Part shown: positions 44,126-54,756 of the stretch, in pieces
Layout: the number at the start of each line of letters is the position of its first letter
Position numbering within the stretch: the stretch's first letter is position 1
Source: Dysidea avara
Taxonomy: Eukaryota; Porifera; Demospongiae; Dictyoceratida; Dysideidae
Reading direction: 5' to 3'
NCBI RefSeq assembly: GCF_963678975.1
Contig: NC_089272.1
Span: forward strand, 23,997,471 to 24,061,470
DNA length: 64,000 nt
Notes under the pieces: model-generated
Database searches by the model: none
The model's input: the letters and a program-made list of their open reading frames with translations, nothing else
Told to the model about the DNA's origin: nothing
Program-made: the position numbers and the translations under genes

Positions 44126-47100
44126 CAAAGACCAGCATTGTGGTACTAGCTTTCATCGTTTGCCATTCAAAGAGCCTGCCTTGCTGAAACACAGTAAGAT
44201 TTTTTATGAATGTCATTTTAATGTGCGTGTCCTGGCCAAACTGAAATTGGTGAATCCACTTATTTGAAGATCCGAATGCTCGTGTTTGTAGCCACCATTT
44301 CAAAGAGGATGGCTTCATTAAGAAGCCTAAACTGGACGGTTTTACACACAGGTTAGAGTCGCTGTGCCAACAATGTTTTCATTTTGTACACCTGCCAAGC
44401 GTAGGAAGCCAGAAAAAGTAAGGCTGTGCGTCGTGCCATAATATATATGTATGAGCTGTTACCTGGTCTTAGCGGCTTGAGCAGTCCAAAGCCCTCTACA
44501 AAGAATGCGGAAGTTAAGTGTGGTGAGAACTAAATCTGACACTTAAGATATGCCAGTTTTATCGGACAAAACCAGTGTGTCAATATATATACCACTTTAG
44601 CGTGGGCGTTCAAAGGTGCCGCTCGGTGTTTAACTCGCATATTGCCCGGGCAATATCATGGGAAAGCGGTTTGCCAATGACTTTGATACCCAGCCAGTTC
44701 AAAGAATCGATGCGCTTTGACTCGTTATATTGAGCGACATAGAGCTTTGTATTGTGGGACTTGGTTTTGTAGAGGTTGCTAAGCTTAGTACATAGGCTAA
44801 GATAGAGTAGTTGGTTGTTACTAAAGGATAATGAAGGCACAAAATAATTGTTTGGGCGATTGTGGATGCGTATTTCTACCCACAGCGTATCAGCCTTTGA
44901 ACAGACCACGGAACAGCAAAGCTACTACTGCTACGTTGAAATAGGTTAGTAACTTACAGTTCTAAGTACTTAACTTAATATAATAACTTACTTACTGTCC
45001 CAATAGCGAAGTTAGTTGGCTTAACTTAGTACAAAAATGATAACAATATAAACTCCATCCCACAATCGCAAGTTTTCTAACATTGCGTGTTGAAGCATAG
45101 TAACGTATTAATGATGTTTTAACGTATGGACAACGTTTTGATGGCTATTAGCCCAAACTATTAAAACCACAATTGATCTTCAGATGCTACTGTATAAAAC
45201 AAATGGGATGAGTTCTCGTTAGTTCTTTCACCTATTAGGTGAGTGTGCCCCAAGTGATATATATCACTTGTACCATGGCTGCTTGGGATTTTGCTGACAT
45301 ATACACCCGCAGCCCTCGGGCCTGTGGCCCTCGTGCTTTGGGTGTATATATCAGCAAAATCCCTTGCAGCCATGGTATAACTATTACATAAATGGAGTCG
45401 ATACCAGAAATGGATGTTGGCATGCAAACTGACATATTCTTGAGTGCTTCTTCCCCCATCCCACCAGGCATAGGAAACTTTTAGTTTTGATGATGATGAT
45501 TATGATGCAATGAAAGACTCCTTGTATTATTACGTGTATGCCAGCTATTGACTTTTTAGGACACAAGAGCAAGATAAGTCATGTCATCTGGATGACAATG
45601 TAAGAGAGACCATTCAGGACAATGACAATACAGAAAATTCATAGTTTTCAAGTCCTGACTGCTAACTTTGTTTCAACAGTGTCATGGTTGTGGTCTAGAG
45701 GTAGAGTTGAAGACTTCCACTGTAGGTACAATGCTGGTAGTTGAAGATACATGCCCTGATGGATACGTATTACACTGGCAGTCATAGCCATCAGTAAATT
45801 ATACCCCAGCTGGTAATCTGCTATTGGCTGCAGCTCAACTTCTCTGTGGTCTGACCTTCACGATTCACAAGCATTGCTAATTTGGCAGATGTGTTAAATT
45901 TATCAATGTTTTGTGAAAAGCACCATTATTACTTTCAGAAATAGTAGGTATATCCTGTTGTGCACACCACCTACACAAGGCAACGGGAGGCCATAATTGA
46001 ATACTTTAGAGGGAGCCATCTACACTTGTCTGATGATGGTTGTTATGACAATCCTGGTTATAGTGCTAAATATTGCAAGTATACCCTCACGGACACTTCC
46101 ATGGATCTAATCCTTGACTACAGTCTACTACATTGCACTGACACTGGTAGTTTAATAGCTATAGAAAAAGAAGGATTGTGACAGTGCCCTGACAAGTTGA
46201 TGGTACAGCACAGTGCCAGAAATAAGTTGGCCATCGGCCATTTCCGAACAAAATCACGTTTTTACCAATTATTTGGAGGCTTGTTCAGTCAAATGTCCGA
46301 CATGCAGCAAGACACAGTTGGTAAAAGCTCAAATTACACGCAAGCTATAGCGGATGTCACTGGGGAATGTCACATCAAGTTGATAGCGTACCTCACAGCT
46401 GCTCAATGTCCCAACGATGATGCGACTCATGGGATGTTATCACGTGATCCCCATACAGACAACTAATCTGGCACTGCCGACCTTATTTAGGCACTTATAA
46501 GCACCCCGAAAAATAGGATCTGGTCTGTCTAGCATTCAGGACTTGTGCTTAGGAATGTGCAATTACACTGCGGCTCACATTGACAACCATACTAAGAGAT
46601 CGCAAATAGTGAAGAATCCAATCACGACAGGGATGCTTTAGGGATTTCAATCAGTTATTTTCTATGGGCGAGTGATGTTTAGGCTGTGGAGGTGATATTT
46701 CTACTTTTCGAGGGAGGGCGTCTATTACACACGAATGGTAAATGGATATTGTCTCTGGTTTATTCACTCTGACACAAAAACAACTCACGCAACTTTTGTT
46801 TAGTGATTTTTGTCCAACTTTTGTATCGGGGCACTTATAGGCATCTAAAATAGGGTCAGCTGCTCCAGGCTAACAGATGACAGGAGATTCGTTCTAATAT
46901 TTAGAAGCACACATTAGTGGATTTAAACTTAAGTTGTTTTGTGAAGACTTTGAAGAGTGGAAGCGTTTAGACTATCTACATTTGAGGATATTCAAGTCTA
47001 CTGAGCAAAGGGATTTAATGCAACTTGTGCCTAGTTTTTGGTGGCATCCAGTTGAGCCGCATTGGCTGGCAGTGATTCGCCCCTCATTTGACATGGATAT

Positions 47101-48300
47101 ACTTAGCGATTAATCTTGAAGTAAAACAGTGGAAACCAGCAATATTAGACAATAACTCATGGCCAAGGGTAAGCTGGCTTGACATGGATAACTTAAAGGA
47201 TGGTAGTGGTTGTTTCTGTAGCCGAATCATCATTAGTATGTTTAATCTATGTACTGGAGCATATTTCTTAGATGAGGTGTGGCTATTACCAAAGCTGTGG
47301 TGTTTAACCTGGTAAATATTCGTAGTTCATGTGCTTTATCCTAGTTGTCATGCTGTAAGGTAGTCAGCCATACACATTAGAATAGTTGGTTAATGCACAC
47401 ATTTTTCATTAACAAATTTAACAGGAGCCCATATGAAAATGGGTTTCTAAAATGTATGTGGTGGAATCAGAATTAGCTGTTCCACTGAAGGATTGCTCAT
47501 GGTGTCCAATAGTATCCTGTAATCCTGTCATCTGAAGCGTATATATTACTTGCCTTTCCCAGGAGATGAGATGGCCAATCGAATCTGGAAATGGCCTAGT
47601 AAATTTAATCTTGCTGGGCCATTTGACCAGTCAATGGTGAATTCGTATTTCTGGCACTGGTACAGCATGTCAATATCTCTACTATAGCTACAGACAGGCA
47701 CAGTTGTATAGCATCACTGATGAAAACATATTATCCCCATATTGGCATCAATATGATATGTGGCACTTTGCTAAAAGTATCAGAAAGAAATTAGGTAAGA
47801 AGATGACAAAGCATTATGGTCAGCTATTCCCATATATCCAGCGTATATCTAACTACCTGTGGGGGTCTGTGCAAACATGTAATGATGATGCACAATTACT
47901 CGTGGACAAATGGAAATCTATTGTACGCCATATATCCAATCTCTACTAGTGGGACAATGACCCTAATGCATTCCTTGCTGCTGAAATACTGTCTAAGTGG
48001 CAGCATTTTGGTATAATGGAATGTGAGCTTGTGTCGAACTTGCTATTCTAGATCATAACTATACCACATGCTGTAAACAAGCAATTACAAAATCAGATAT
48101 TTTGATAGTTGTTAGACATCATTGTAATTTGTGTATTTGTCTTACAGGCAAAGCCAGATATAAAGTTGTACATCCGAAGGGGAGGAATGCATGGGTAGCT
48201 AAGCCAATATTAGAAGCAAAGACTACACACATCTCGCTCAAGGTATATTGTACTTACGGACTCATGGAAAACAGGGAATGTAGAATTATGACAAGCCAGA
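44126..48300 (+). pseudogene. THAP/DDE transposon gene remains (Kolobok-like?)
   Basis: Scattered, decayed exons. A split THAP-like zinc finger: TSFHRLPFKEPALLK (44140-44187), then NARVCSHHFKEDGF (about 44275-44320). A C-x2-C segment CHGCGLEVELKTSTVGTML (about 45680-45740) and NYTPAGNLLLAAAQLL (about 45795-45845) follow. A core segment LSDDGCYDNPGYSAKYCKYT (about 46030-46090) has a candidate catalytic Asp. WHQYDMWHFAKSIRKKL (47740-47795) and RYKVVHPKGRNAWVAKP (48155-48210) come after. The order matches a widespread transposon-derived protein family that I associate with THAP/Kolobok-type elements; this assignment is from memory of motifs. Stops and a 1.5-kb stretch without matches (46180-47690, unknown ORFs at 46197-46466 and 47088-47315) show that it is dead. 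The TACCA element at 44590-45377 is inserted in it. Confidence 0.5.
44590..45377. mobile_element. TACCA-ended element, copy 2, uninterrupted
   Basis: Same element as 16706-18184 without the fold-back insert. It has TACCAC and inverted TACCAT ends with TA on both sides. Its last 105 bp (45273-45377) fold into a long hairpin: TACCATGGCTGC and GGGATTTTGCTGA pair with their inverses at the end, around the loop CCCTCGGGCCTGTGGCCCTCG. Confidence 0.75.
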
Positions 48301-48445
48301 CACAACACCAAAGAATATTGCAGCGACTGAGCGACCACCAAAGGATGAAGTTATTGCAAAACACTTACCTAGATTTCCCACCCAGACATTAGACCAACAA
48401 ATGTCACAGTAATTAACACACCATACTTTTTAAAAACAAACTTTT

Positions 48446-48830
48446 TTATAAATCAGCTATTTTAAATCCAGTGTAAGTATAGCTTGCTTCAGGAAAAGTT
48501 TCTCTTATATCCACAACAACACAGGAGGGTATAACTCTGCGTGTTCCTTTACCCAGGTAGTTGTAGGTCCAGTGGATGAATTGGCGATAATCTGCCAACC
48601 AGTATGACCTATAAACACGTTTAATTACTTGTGTTAAAAGCTGCCCCATACCTGTTAGATAATGGAAGAAGTAATGAATCTCCTCATACCATCTTCATTG
48701 TGACCAGTGCTATGTACAGTAAAGCTTGCCTGTTCTCTTATAACCTGTAGTGTGTACTGGTTCAAACTGGTAAGGCTTAGTTTCATTGCTGCTGCCAATG
48801 TTACTGCTGCTCTCAGCCATTTCAATACAT
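48446..48830 (-). pseudogene. P2X7-receptor-type domain fragment
   Basis: The minus-strand frame YRQFIHWTYNYLGKGTRRVI PSCVVVDIRETFPEASYT resembles the cytoplasmic zinc-binding domain of P2X7 that is found as a free-standing module in many invertebrate proteins. An upstream stretch (ESSSNIGSSNETKPYQFEP, about 48775-48830) looks like the usual N-terminus, but the cysteine-rich middle is absent and stops intervene. Confidence 0.5.
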
Positions 48831-49031
48831 CAATAAAAGCTTTCTGGATCCAGTGACGTAAAACCGCAAGTTATCATGGTGTCTGGAATGCACTCTGCAA
48901 TATTGATTATGTAACTTGCACATTTGAGGACGTGATCTACACCTGCACCTGATGAGCAAGTTTTTTCCATGACGGTTAATAATCGTAAGAGGCCAAAATG
49001 TTGAATGACAATCACTGGTGGTCTAACAAAT

Positions 49032-49280
49032 GTGACCGCGCCTGCGAAAATAGGGCATATGGGCATATAATTTTTGCCTACTTTTTCACATTTTCATCAG
49101 TCATAACTTTTTGTACCAGCATACTATGGCAATGCAATTTTGAGCATCTAGTAAGAATTTAATTGGCTTTATGATGCAAGCAACAAAATATGAGTATTCT
49201 GTTCCAGTACTGAGATATGACCTGTAGAGTGATGTTGTGTAGTTTGTGCCCACATGCCCTGTTTTTGCAGGCCCGGTCAC
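49032..49280. mobile_element. GTGACC-ended MITE, 249 bp
   Basis: The inverted ends GTGACCGCGCCTGCGAAAAT and GTGACCGGGCCTGCAAAAAC are flanked by AAAT (49028-49031 and 49281-49284). The first 19 positions follow the same pattern as the 12.3-kb element. No coding potential. Confidence 0.88.
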
Positions 49281-49734
49281 AAATGTAGTAGTGTATAATC
49301 GTTGTTCTGTGGGTCAGCGTTGTAGTTATATAGCCATTTTTAGCACCATTAGCATAACTTCTGTGGGTATCTTAGCACCTATGATGGCCATTATACACAG
49401 TTACATGAAGACTGATAAGAAGCATAGTTTCCCCAAGGATGGAGAGACTAGAGGTACGTGTTAGTAAATATACTTGACTGAAAGAATGTTTTACAAATAT
49501 CTTATAATATTGCTATTAATAGAAATTAGGTCTTCTTTATGATAGGGCATAGGGTTGTGTCTTCTTAATCTTCCCTCAAGTTGTGTTCCTTAAAACCTGC
49601 ATGGAGACAAAGATACAGTAGTTTAAAAAAATGATTACAATTGTAGGTGCCCGCTCATGACTGCTTGACTGCCGCCCTAATAATCTGGCCAGATTGAGAA
49701 TCATTACAAAAGTCTGTGCCTGGATGTTTTCGAG

Positions 49735-50266
49735 AGTCACCAAAGTTGTAATCATAATAGACTGTTTTTAATTGTTCAATGAAAGGCTATCAAATTTGAA
49801 GGAAAGATGTAGCTAGTTATATGCACCATAATACTGCAAAGGTGTTACTTGGAATCACACCACGAGGTGCAATATCATTTGTTTCAGAATGTTGGGAAGG
49901 CCGTGTAAGTGATGTATACCTCACTGACCACTGTGGTATCCGAATCTTCTCCCAGGTGATGTTGTGTTGGCAGATTGTGGGTTTACTATAGCTAAATCAG
50001 TTGCAGCCATGCATGCTAAGGTACACATCCCTGCTTTTACTATGGGAAAGTTCCAACTTTCTGTCCTTGAAGTTGAATACACAACGAAAATTGCTAATGT
50101 AAGGATGTATGTAAAAGAGTGTCAGACAGCGGTTTTCCATACTTCACTGCACCTTACCCATACACTTTGTACAAAACAAAATGAAGAGATTCCTCTCATA
50201 GATCGTATTGTATGTGTGTGCTGTGCACTAAATAATGTGTGTGACTCTGTGGTATCTTTTGACTAA
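49735..50266 (+). pseudogene. ISL2EU-type (PIF/Harbinger-related) transposase relic
   Basis: DDE_4-type domain in broken frames: TKVVIIIDC (first Asp, about 49745), [20 protein letters not shown] (49830-49890), [10 protein letters not shown] and [12 protein letters not shown] (second Asp, about 49970). KVHIPAFTMGKFQLSVLEVE and EEIPLIDRIVCVCCALNN (to 50266) complete it. The Glu region (VRMYVKECQTA) is altered. ISL2EU proteins normally start with a THAP domain, so the THAP pieces at 44.1-44.3 kb could alternatively belong here. Confidence 0.7.
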
Positions 50267-50279
50267 ATACAGCTGTACA

Positions 50280-53200
50280 GTTACTGTATTGTACACTGTA
50301 CAGTTAAACAGCAGCATGTTAGCAAATTATATGCTATATTATATATGTACATAATATTATGATTTTTAAAATTGCACTCTGTCAGTTTGTGTAAATATAA
50401 CATCGCAATTTGTAATAGATATAGTCTGTATACTATACTAAGTGTACATGTTTATTATTTGTATGAATAAATTTTGTACATGGTTGGTTATTTACACTTG
50501 AATTTGACACTTTGGCATTTGAGTTCATCGTGTTAGTAATTAAATTTTTTGTGGTGGCAAAAGTAGTCATCATAATTGAAATTATTACACTCAAGAAACC
50601 AACTACTCATCATCAGAAGTGTCATTTCATCATGAGGGTTATGCTAGAAGGTAAATTCAATACTATTAGCAAAAGGGTACAAGTTGCTAAATAGCTGTAA
50701 TAGAAGAATATCGCCACATAAGGAGTTGTTTGGGGCGAGCCTGAGTGAGCCCCACATACATAAGCAGGTTGCCAACGCAAAATGTGTAGTCAACCATGCA
50801 TGAACAAGTACAAACAAATACGAAGCACTGATTTACTAATTTCTCGACTAATTTATATTACCACTTTTACTAATTCGTTTGCTGATAATTTATATTACTT
50901 GCTTGTTTACTGATATAGTCATGGTTGTTTTTACCTCAAGCGTGACTTCGGTTATCATGAATATAGAGACAAATGGCTAAGACGAAGAAGAGAACTATCT
51001 ATACAGACTTCGAAGAAACCATGAAAAGACTGAAGGAGCGCAATAAAGGTGACAGACAAACAGAAAATACAAGAAGACTGTAATAAGGCTGGTATGTACG
51101 TTATGACACAAATGCCTAATATGTACGTATTCCTTGTTTTTTCATGCATCATCCATATGGACGACACAGATAATAGAGCTGAATCATTCTGTATGCATCG
51201 CAGAGAACTTGATAGAATTGCGAAACGAAAGTGGAATTGAGGAGTGCATGCTAGAAGAGGGAAATGCGAAAGACTTAACTGACAAATGGAGCACTAGAAC
51301 AAGAAGAGCTACGAGACAACAGCATGACAGGCACAGGAGAGATCACTTATCTACAGAACAACAGGAATTCATCTTATAACAGTGAAAAACCTGGTTATTG
51401 AATGCTTTGCTGATCCAATGATTGTTGAATTGTGTCAGTCTCTCAGTTTTATTTACTGACTTTCGGGATGCACCAATTATTTGTTTTTGATGCAGTTTCT
51501 GCTGCTATGGCATCAGTTTCTAACATCATTCTGTTCATGTACTTTTAAAAGTAAAGCTTGTAGCAGTTTATGTCCTCTCACGTTGATTATTGGAATTCTA
51601 ATCTTAAATCGTTGACTGTAGAAGTGTACTGATATGGGTTTTTGTGTCGATATCCGATATTGATGCCACCAAAAGAAACCAATAATTGATGACATTTGCA
51701 TAATAGTTTTAAGAAAACAACAGTGTATATTTACCTACAACATGCGCTTGTATTCATTGCTATACTCTGCTTGTGGTGTTATATATACTTTGGATTTCTA
51801 TTGTGCAATCCAGACAATTAGGTGCCCACAAACATTATACTCCCATGAAGCATTAAATGGATATTTCTACATTTTAATGGCTTGTGAGAAAGCTGGTACA
51901 CTGAGTTTCCTTGGTTATCCTGTGACCCTTCTTTTTATTACAAAGATACTCCATATATCTGTGCAATTTGTATAGACTGTGATAAGCTATCCAACAAAAC
52001 CCTAGAATTATATGGCTTCTCACAGTGTAGCATTTGTTGTAGAGTGAATAGTAGCCACTGGCTCTAAAGAACAACATGGATATTGTATAAAACCAATACA
52101 TAATCTGTTTATGTACAAACTATTGCTACTGTACAAATATTGCTAGCAGTATCAGTCCTCCTGTTATTCTGTACCGATACCAATATTGGTAAAAATTACC
52201 ATATCAGTGGCCAATATTTTAGCCAATCTGATTATTGGTGCACATCTAGAGAATAAATTTCTGGATATAGTTACTGTACATGTAGAACAAGAATGTCACA
52301 TGTGGTAAAAAATTGATGTATGGTTTACCTGAAAAGAAACTTTTTAATAGTGAGCTGGTTGTGACACCTTACCAACACCATTGAATTTAGCTCACTGGAA
52401 TATAATTGTTAGTCCAGCTTGTCCCTCTACTCAGCCTACAACCACCCATTTAACTGGTTGTTCCATTGCACTTGATTAAGGGAGATACATTTGGCATCAC
52501 AACTCCATTTTGCAGGTTTTTGTTCAAAACTTTAACACTTTGTTATAAATTTTATGCTGGTCTTCCTGGCTGCCAGACAAGTGTTAGTCCCCCAAGTACT
52601 ATTCCAACTCATATCATATCTACTCTAAGCAGACCTAATCTTGTGCTTGGTTTCCACAGATTTCATCGTGCTATTAGAACTCTCTGTGGTCACTAATACC
52701 CAACATCACCTTTTGGCTACAAGGAATCATAAAGAAGATCGCTATGATGCATTACAGCTAGATCTTTAACATGCTGGACTTTTGGTTGATCTTGTGACAA
52801 TTGAAGTTGGCTCTCTGGGCCATTTCATGCCAGTGACTGTTACAAGACTTAGCAATGTATGCTATCTACCGAAGAGTACAATACATTGCATACTTCAGCA
52901 CGCAGCTCGTGTTGCCATCTCCTGTTTGTACAGGATATTTAATGCTCAGGTTTCAGCATCATGGGATGTACGTAGTTGATCTGTTGAACTGTTGATATAA
53001 TTATTTAGTCTTATTAGTAGCTAAAATATTTTTTTTATTTTGTCTCCTGGACCAGTTATTATTAATTTTAATAATTTGGTAACCCAGAGACTAGACTCTT
53101 GACCCCTTGTAATTGTATTGTATATGTAATTGTCAAATTATGATGTTGAGGTTTAATGGTAACCACAATTCCTGCCAAGTCTACTCTGTAGGTTTTCGAG

Positions 53201-53929
53201 TTACTATGTAGTACCATAGATACTCTTGGAAATGGTGTCACATGCTATTGTGGTTTCTGTGATTTGCATGGCATACTAAGTTTTATTGGCCACTGATGGT
53301 GTTCTAGAGATTCTGCAAGAGAATTAAAACCTGTGAGCAAAGCTTGTCACCATCTTATGCTTTGTTTAACTGCCTGAGCATTGGATTAAGGCTTGAAAGA
53401 CAAATAGTTTCACTAGACAACAACTGTGCTGAGTTACGAGAACAGAAACACAATGGTAACAAACACTGAATAAAGTTGCAACAAAAGAAATACAACTAGA
53501 GGTGTGCATTACAGAATTCCAATGACTAAAGGGATTCTAAAGTCATGTGTATCATTAATACCAGAAGGTGTGTACAGAGGCTACAGAAACAGGAGCATAC
53601 CTTAGTGTAGAAGTGGCACTACTGTATATAACAAGTTTTTTTCCCTTTTTTTTCCTGTCAGTTACTCTAATAGAGTGCAGTAAGAAGTATTATGCTCTTA
53701 AAAGTGGTAGGAAGTGACACCAAGCTTGTATCCAACCAGTGACATCAATTGTGCAGGAAGTATGCTGGGCGTGTGACACCATTTCCAATCCAATAAATAT
53801 TTTATAGGTGGTTGATAAATTAGCACATACAAACGAAAGCGGTGAGGAGACAATTTTATGAGAAAATAAATTTAAATCACTAAAATTCTTTGAATTAAGC
53901 ATTCTACTATTGTTGTTAAAGATAAGTTA
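50280..53929. other. Long stretch without recognised gene
   Basis: Only short ORFs. The best candidate is a frame starting MAKTKKRTIYTDFEETMKRL at 50973 that ends at a GGTGACAG donor-like site, followed by a charged frame at 51134-51379 (TRTRRATRQQHDRHRRD). They may be exons of a small basic protein, but no consistent join or family was found. A TACTCTAATAGAGTGCAGT motif lies at 53662. Confidence 0.3.
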
Positions 53930-54247
53930 ATCTAATCCAAAACAGCCAAGCTGTAAAAAAAGTGTGCGGCCCTCAGAAAGGCTATGGTGAAAAAAGATGT
54001 GAAATCCAAGGTGGCGGCCAAGAAATGGCTGTGATGGTAGGTTAATGGTAAAAATTTTAATAATGACAATTTAGGTAAATTTTGTGCGGCACAAAAATTC
54101 ACCTGAATTGTCGTTATTAAAAGTTTTACCATTAACCTACCATCACAGCCATTTCTTGGCAGCCACCTTGGATTTCACATCTTTTGTCACCATAGCCTTT
54201 CTGAGGGTCGCACACTTTTTTTACAGCTTGGCTGTTTTGGATTAGAT
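53930..54247. mobile_element. Near-perfect 318-bp palindrome (fold-back MITE)
   Basis: Starts ATCTAATCCAAAACAGCC and ends with its inverse. The two arms of about 145 bp differ at only a handful of positions; the centre is the segment near GTGCGGCACAAAAATTC. No clear target duplication. A separate 13-bp-stem hairpin (CCCAAAGCCGGCC/GGCCAGCTTTGGG) follows at 54274-54302. Confidence 0.85.
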
Positions 54248-54402
54248 TTCATTTCTTTTTGTATTTGTATACCCCAAAGCCGGCCTATGGCCAGCTTTGG
54301 GACTTTTTTAACCTATGTTTTTTTTCTTTACTACAGGAAGAAGAAAAGATGAAGTAGATGTACTTTAAATATTTTATCATTAAATGTACAAATTATATAT
54401 AT

Positions 54403-54639
54403 GTGACCGGATTTGCGAAAAGGGGTCTTCCACACACATCCAATTTACGAACTTTGGCAGTTCATAATGTCAGATAGGAAAATAGTATTGCCTTGCAATT
54501 TGGACAGTGATGAGTAACAACATAGGTTAATACATGAACAAAATTTCAGGTTAGTATCTTCTTTGAGCACAAAGGTATCGTCATTCAAGTTCATAGAATT
54601 GGATGTGTGTGGAAGACCCTTTTCCGTAAATCCGGTCAC
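54403..54639. mobile_element. GTGACC-ended MITE, 237 bp
   Basis: The inverted ends GTGACCGGATTTGCGAAAAG and GTGACCGGATTTACGGAAAA are flanked by ATAT (54399-54402 and 54640-54643). The whole sequence is largely palindromic (ACACATCCAATT near both ends). Confidence 0.9.
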
Positions 54640-54652
54640 ATATAATACATAT

Positions 54653-54756
54653 GTGATCGGATTTGCGAAAAGGGGCCTTCCACACATCCAATTTGCCAAC
54701 TTTGACAATTGATAACTTCAGATTGGAAAGAGTTATTGCCTTGAAATTTGGGCAGT
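54653..54756. mobile_element. Truncated second copy of the 54403 MITE
   Basis: GTGATCGGATTTGCGAAAAG starts 14 bp after the previous copy and follows it through TTGCCTTGAAATTTGGGCAG, then turns directly into the satellite array. The right half is missing. Confidence 0.8.

Noticed and set aside
44400-44560. 5S rRNA-like sequence (GCGGAAGTTAAG and nearby GGTCTTAGCGGC)
   Set aside because: Only short matches in the right style. The internal control regions and overall fold are not convincing, so neither a 5S gene nor a 5S-derived SINE is claimed.
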